The translations under genes and the position numbers were made by a program. DNA of 7,543 nt from CAMDWQ01 sp964543965 (GTDB taxonomy: Bacteria > Omnitrophota > Gorgyraeia > 2-02-FULL-51-18): positions 1 through 7,543 of the forward strand of contig CAZJAX010000096.1 in assembly GCA_964543965.1 (NCBI GenBank), in the 5' to 3' direction. Below the pieces are notes generated by a model, which was given only the letters and a program-made list of their open reading frames with translations, was not told the DNA's origin and made no database searches. Every line of letters begins with the position of its first letter. The first letter of the stretch is position 1. This document shows, in pieces, positions 5,583 to 7,543 of this stretch.

Positions 5583-6574
5583 AGACCTAGGAATTTCTTC
5601 TGCTGCTGAGGCTCATCCGTGCGGGTGAGCTCTTCGAGGCGTTTTTGCGCCAGCGCAGCGGCCGGAGTCTCGGGGTAGCCTGTCACGATCTCCTGGTAAT
5701 ACACTTTGGCGCTGGTCCATTTCTTCTGCTTGTCATAGAAGGACGCCGTATCAAAATTTTTCATCGCCTTCTTTGCGCGAAGCGCTTTGATGGATTCATC
5801 CGCCTCCAGAGCCTGCGCATTGTTCGGGTAGGCCTCTTTGAAATTCTTGAACTCATCGATCGCCTTCTGAGCCTCGGCGTCGTTGTCGTTCCCCTTTTTG
5901 GAGGCGATCATGGAAACGTAAGCGATCTGGTAACGGGCCTTCGGAACAAGGTCGGAGCTGGGATATTCGTCGACCATCGTCTGAAACGCCTTTCGAGCCT
6001 CTTCGTAATCCCCGATGCTCTTATGCACTTCGCCGATCTGAAATTGAGCCTGATCCCCATAGCTTCCATAGGGCGCGTTTTTCACGATATGCTGATAGAG
6101 CTCGATAGCCTTGTCTCTTCCGGAAAAGGTCGGAATGCCGACAACCTTGATCTTTTCACCTTCAGCAAAGAGCTTGGCGATGGAAAATTCACGCTGGATT
6201 GCATCCTTGATGCGGTCGCTGTAGGGGTAGCGGTCGACAAGCTTCTGATATGAGTCAGCGGCTTTCGCGTACTCCTTCTTCTCCTCCTGACAGAGACCTG
6301 TAAAATAAACGCCTTCAGCCGCGAGACGGGAGTTGGGGAACGCCTCCGGAAGCTTTTCAAATTCCTCGATCGCGCGATCCCAGTCCTTCTGATTATAAAA
6401 TTGCATCGCCCAGTCGTACTGCTGATCCGGGGTGTCTTTGGCGGCTTTTTTGGGGTTGATCCACTTGCCGAGGTCGGGACTCCAGACCCAGGCGGCTTCA
6501 GAGACGGAAGCAAACGAGGCTAAGAGGGCGGTAAAAGCGAGGATTCGGGTCAATTTTTTCATCGGTCGGCTCAT
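5576..6574 (-). CDS. bamD: BamD/YfiO-like TPR protein, outer-membrane assembly
   Basis: BamD is the essential periplasmic TPR partner of BamA in inserting beta-barrel proteins. The 332-aa product has a signal peptide (MKKLTRILAFTALLASFASVSEA) with likely cleavage after residue 27, then 'WVWSPDLGKWINPK' (29-42), then TPR-like helical pairs at about 51-81, 84-118, 173-206, 210-249 and 273-302. Several pairs end in the YP-S/N pattern (FPNS, YPYSD, YPSSD, YPNN, YPET) typical of YfiO/YbgF-type TPRs. It is longer than E. coli BamD (about 245 aa) and has no lipobox cysteine, so it should be soluble or held by partners. ATG 6574 touches an AGG, leaving no spacer. ATG 6562, giving MKKL, is an equally good start. 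It precedes and overlaps lptE. A CpoB/YbgF-like periplasmic TPR protein is the main alternative. Confidence 0.78.
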   Translation of the reverse strand: MSRPMKKLTRILAFTALLASFASVSEAAWVWSPDLGKWINPKKAAKDTPDQQYDWAMQFYNQKDWDRAIEEFEKLPEAFPNSRLAAEGVYFTGLCQEEKKEYAKAADSYQKLVDRYPYSDRIKDAIQREFSIAKLFAEGEKIKVVGIPTFSGRDKAIELYQHIVKNAPYGSYGDQAQFQIGEVHKSIGDYEEARKAFQTMVDEYPSSDLVPKARYQIAYVSMIASKKGNDNDAEAQKAIDEFKNFKEAYPNNAQALEADESIKALRAKKAMKNFDTASFYDKQKKWTSAKVYYQEIVTGYPETPAAALAQKRLEELTRTDEPQQQKKFLGLW

Positions 6575-6595
6575 CCTGATTTATGAGTTTTATAG

Positions 6596-6622
6596 CTTAT
6601 ACCCCTGCTGACGGAAAGTCAA
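6596..6622 (-). promoter_or_regulatory. Weak candidate promoter before bamD
   Basis: In the 48-base gap between ribE and bamD, the minus strand has TTGACT (6617-6622; 5 of 6) and TATAAG (6596-6601; 5 of 6). Only 15 bases separate them, which is shorter than the preferred 17. It could give bamD-lptE-holA some expression independent of the rib genes. No terminator-like hairpin is visible in the gap, so read-through from ribE is equally likely. Confidence 0.3.
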
Positions 6623-7201
6623 TCAAAGCGACCGGAAGAATTTGAGCAGAATGTCGGCCTCGAGGTTCACCCGGTCCCCCGCCTTTAAAGCGCCGAAACC
6701 GGTCAGTTTCAGCGTATGCGGGATCAGGTGGATCCAAAATGCGGATCCCCCCGTCTTTCCCAGCGTCAGACTGACACCGTCAACGGCGATAGAGCCCTTT
6801 TCAAGGATATAAGGACGAAGTGAAGGCGGGTAACTGATCTCGATATGGACGCCCGCCTTTTCCCGGCGCACCCTCTTCACGCGGCCCGTCCCGTCCACAT
6901 GACCTTGCACGAAATGGCCTTCGATGCGGTCGTTCCACGCCAACGCCGGTTCCAGATTGACCCGGGAGCCCTTCACGAGATCGCCGAAAGCCGTGCGCCG
7001 CATCGTTTCGGAGACGACGTCGAAAAAAAGGCGGTTTCCGGCCCTTTTGGCGGCCGTCAGGCAGGCGCCGTTGACGCTGACACTTCCGCCGATCTTGACC
7101 GCAGGAAAGCCTTTGGGCATCTCTACCTCGAGACGCGCACCGCGATTACTTTTGATAAGACGGCGCACCGTCCCGAGGCCGTGAACGACACCGGTGAACA
7201 T
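6623..7201 (-). CDS. ribE: RibE, riboflavin synthase
   Basis: Riboflavin synthase (alpha subunit) converts two molecules of 6,7-dimethyl-8-ribityllumazine to riboflavin and a pyrimidinedione. The 192-aa product shows the family's two homologous barrels. The first starts MFTGVV and contains 'GGSVSVNGACLT' (38-49). The second starts at about 92 with 'IEGHFVQGHVDG' and contains 'KGSIAVDGVSLT' (135-146), 'IHLIPHTLKLTGFG' and 'RVNLEADILLKFF'. H96, H101, C48 and D141 correspond to conserved positions. The C-terminus is short: only about ten residues follow VNLE, whereas E. coli (213 aa) has a longer trimerisation helix. The ATG overlaps the ribD stop by one base (TGATG), and the start is preceded by a strong ribosome-binding site, so coupling with ribD is clear. 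Confidence 0.95.
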   Translation of the reverse strand: MFTGVVHGLGTVRRLIKSNRGARLEVEMPKGFPAVKIGGSVSVNGACLTAAKRAGNRLFFDVVSETMRRTAFGDLVKGSRVNLEPALAWNDRIEGHFVQGHVDGTGRVKRVRREKAGVHIEISYPPSLRPYILEKGSIAVDGVSLTLGKTGGSAFWIHLIPHTLKLTGFGALKAGDRVNLEADILLKFFRSL

Positions 7202-7543
7202 CAGAATCTCCCCCTGAAAAGAAGGTCGCGTCCGATGCTTTCAACCTTAAGATCGCGGATGTGCGCGGCCTGCTTCAGAAGACGCGGGCCTTCCCCGCCG
7301 ACAGAACTTACAGACTCTTTGCCTCCGATGATGCGCGGCGCTACGAACACGTACAGTTCGTGTGCTACCCTTTCCCGGATCGCGCTGCCGATGACTTCAC
7401 CGCCGCCCTCGATCAGAAGGTTCACGATGCCGCGGTCGCCAAGCTCTTTCAAAAGCATTTTCCAATCGATGAACCCCTTCTTCTTTTCCCTCACCAGAAG
7501 CACTTCCGCTTTTTTTTCAAGACGGGTCCACTGCTTCTGCGGC
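7201..7543 (-). CDS. ribD: RibD, C-terminal reductase part (5' end beyond window)
   Basis: RibD is a bifunctional enzyme: its N-terminal deaminase and C-terminal reductase perform consecutive steps converting the GTP-derived pyrimidine toward the riboflavin precursor. Only the last ~114 residues of the reductase part are here, and the frame stays open to the right edge, so the gene continues upstream. A GTG at 7503 is merely internal. Landmarks: 'WKMLLKELGDRGIVNLLIEGGGEVIGSAI', with the IEGG turn typical of the NADPH-binding reductase fold, then 'VAHELYVFVAPRIIGG' and a closing 'VESIGRDLLFRGRF'. The gene directly precedes ribE, as in many rib operons. I infer the deaminase domain lies outside the window; a stand-alone reductase cannot be excluded. 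Confidence 0.93.
   Translation of the reverse strand, partial: PQKQWTRLEKKAEVLLVREKKKGFIDWKMLLKELGDRGIVNLLIEGGGEVIGSAIRERVAHELYVFVAPRIIGGKESVSSVGGEGPRLLKQAAHIRDLKVESIGRDLLFRGRF
7208..7215 (-). promoter_or_regulatory. Strong ribosome-binding site of ribE inside ribD end
   Basis: AGGGGGAG on the minus strand lies 6 bases before the ribE ATG (7201), within the last codons of ribD. It is the strongest Shine-Dalgarno match I found on the minus strand and fixes the ribE start. Confidence 0.75.

Noticed and set aside
5645..6253. Long open frame on the plus strand opposite the bamD-like gene (202 codons)
   Set aside because: It is antisense to a well-supported TPR gene, lacks a ribosome-binding site or recognisable motifs, and is explained by few stops in the opposite frame of a GC-rich gene.

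Overview
The window is a compact, GC-rich bacterial chromosome segment (about 55% GC by eye) made almost entirely of housekeeping genes. The outer-membrane genes (a BamD-like TPR protein and an LptE-like lipoprotein) point to a diderm organism. The best clue to its phylum is the partial gene at the left edge. It encodes a secreted protein with a 'LIQDAH' motif and a following 'EYL-KGL-HGIEY' block, which I remember from many uncharacterised proteins of Candidatus Omnitrophota (OP3). The BamD-like protein also has a 'W-W-P-GKW-NP' motif before its TPRs, which I associate with the same group. The placement is an inference from remembered motifs, not from a search.

Layout from left to right. (1) 1-489, minus: 5' part of a gene for an exported protein of unknown function. 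(2) 490-678: AT-rich intergenic region with a candidate minus-strand promoter and two palindromes. (3) 679-3721, minus: murJ then uvrC, overlapping by 17 bases, with uvrC starting at a GTG inside the murJ end. (4) 3722-4064, plus: rpsT (ribosomal protein S20) with a clear sigma70-type promoter whose -35 box covers the upstream start codon of murJ. (5) 4065-7543, minus: ribD (C-terminal part only), ribE, bamD-like, lptE-like and holA. These are tightly packed, with a 1-base overlap, a 48-base gap, a 7-base overlap and an 18-base gap. The holA stop codon lies in a near-perfect hairpin that also sits just downstream of the convergent rpsT.

Functionally, the minus-strand genes cover riboflavin synthesis (RibD, RibE), outer-membrane biogenesis (BamD for beta-barrel insertion, LptE for lipopolysaccharide transport), the replication clamp loader (HolA), lipid II flipping (MurJ) and nucleotide-excision repair (UvrC). 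The lptE-holA pair and rpsT's proximity to holA and murJ recall gene orders known in other phyla, which supports the assignments.

I found no mobile element, CRISPR array, tRNA or rRNA. The most unusual items are the unknown secreted 'QDAH' protein, a UvrC lacking about 125 residues between its UVR and RNase H-like regions, a BamD homologue without a lipid-anchor cysteine, and the hairpin built into the last codons of holA. I see no clear evidence of a new multi-gene system here.
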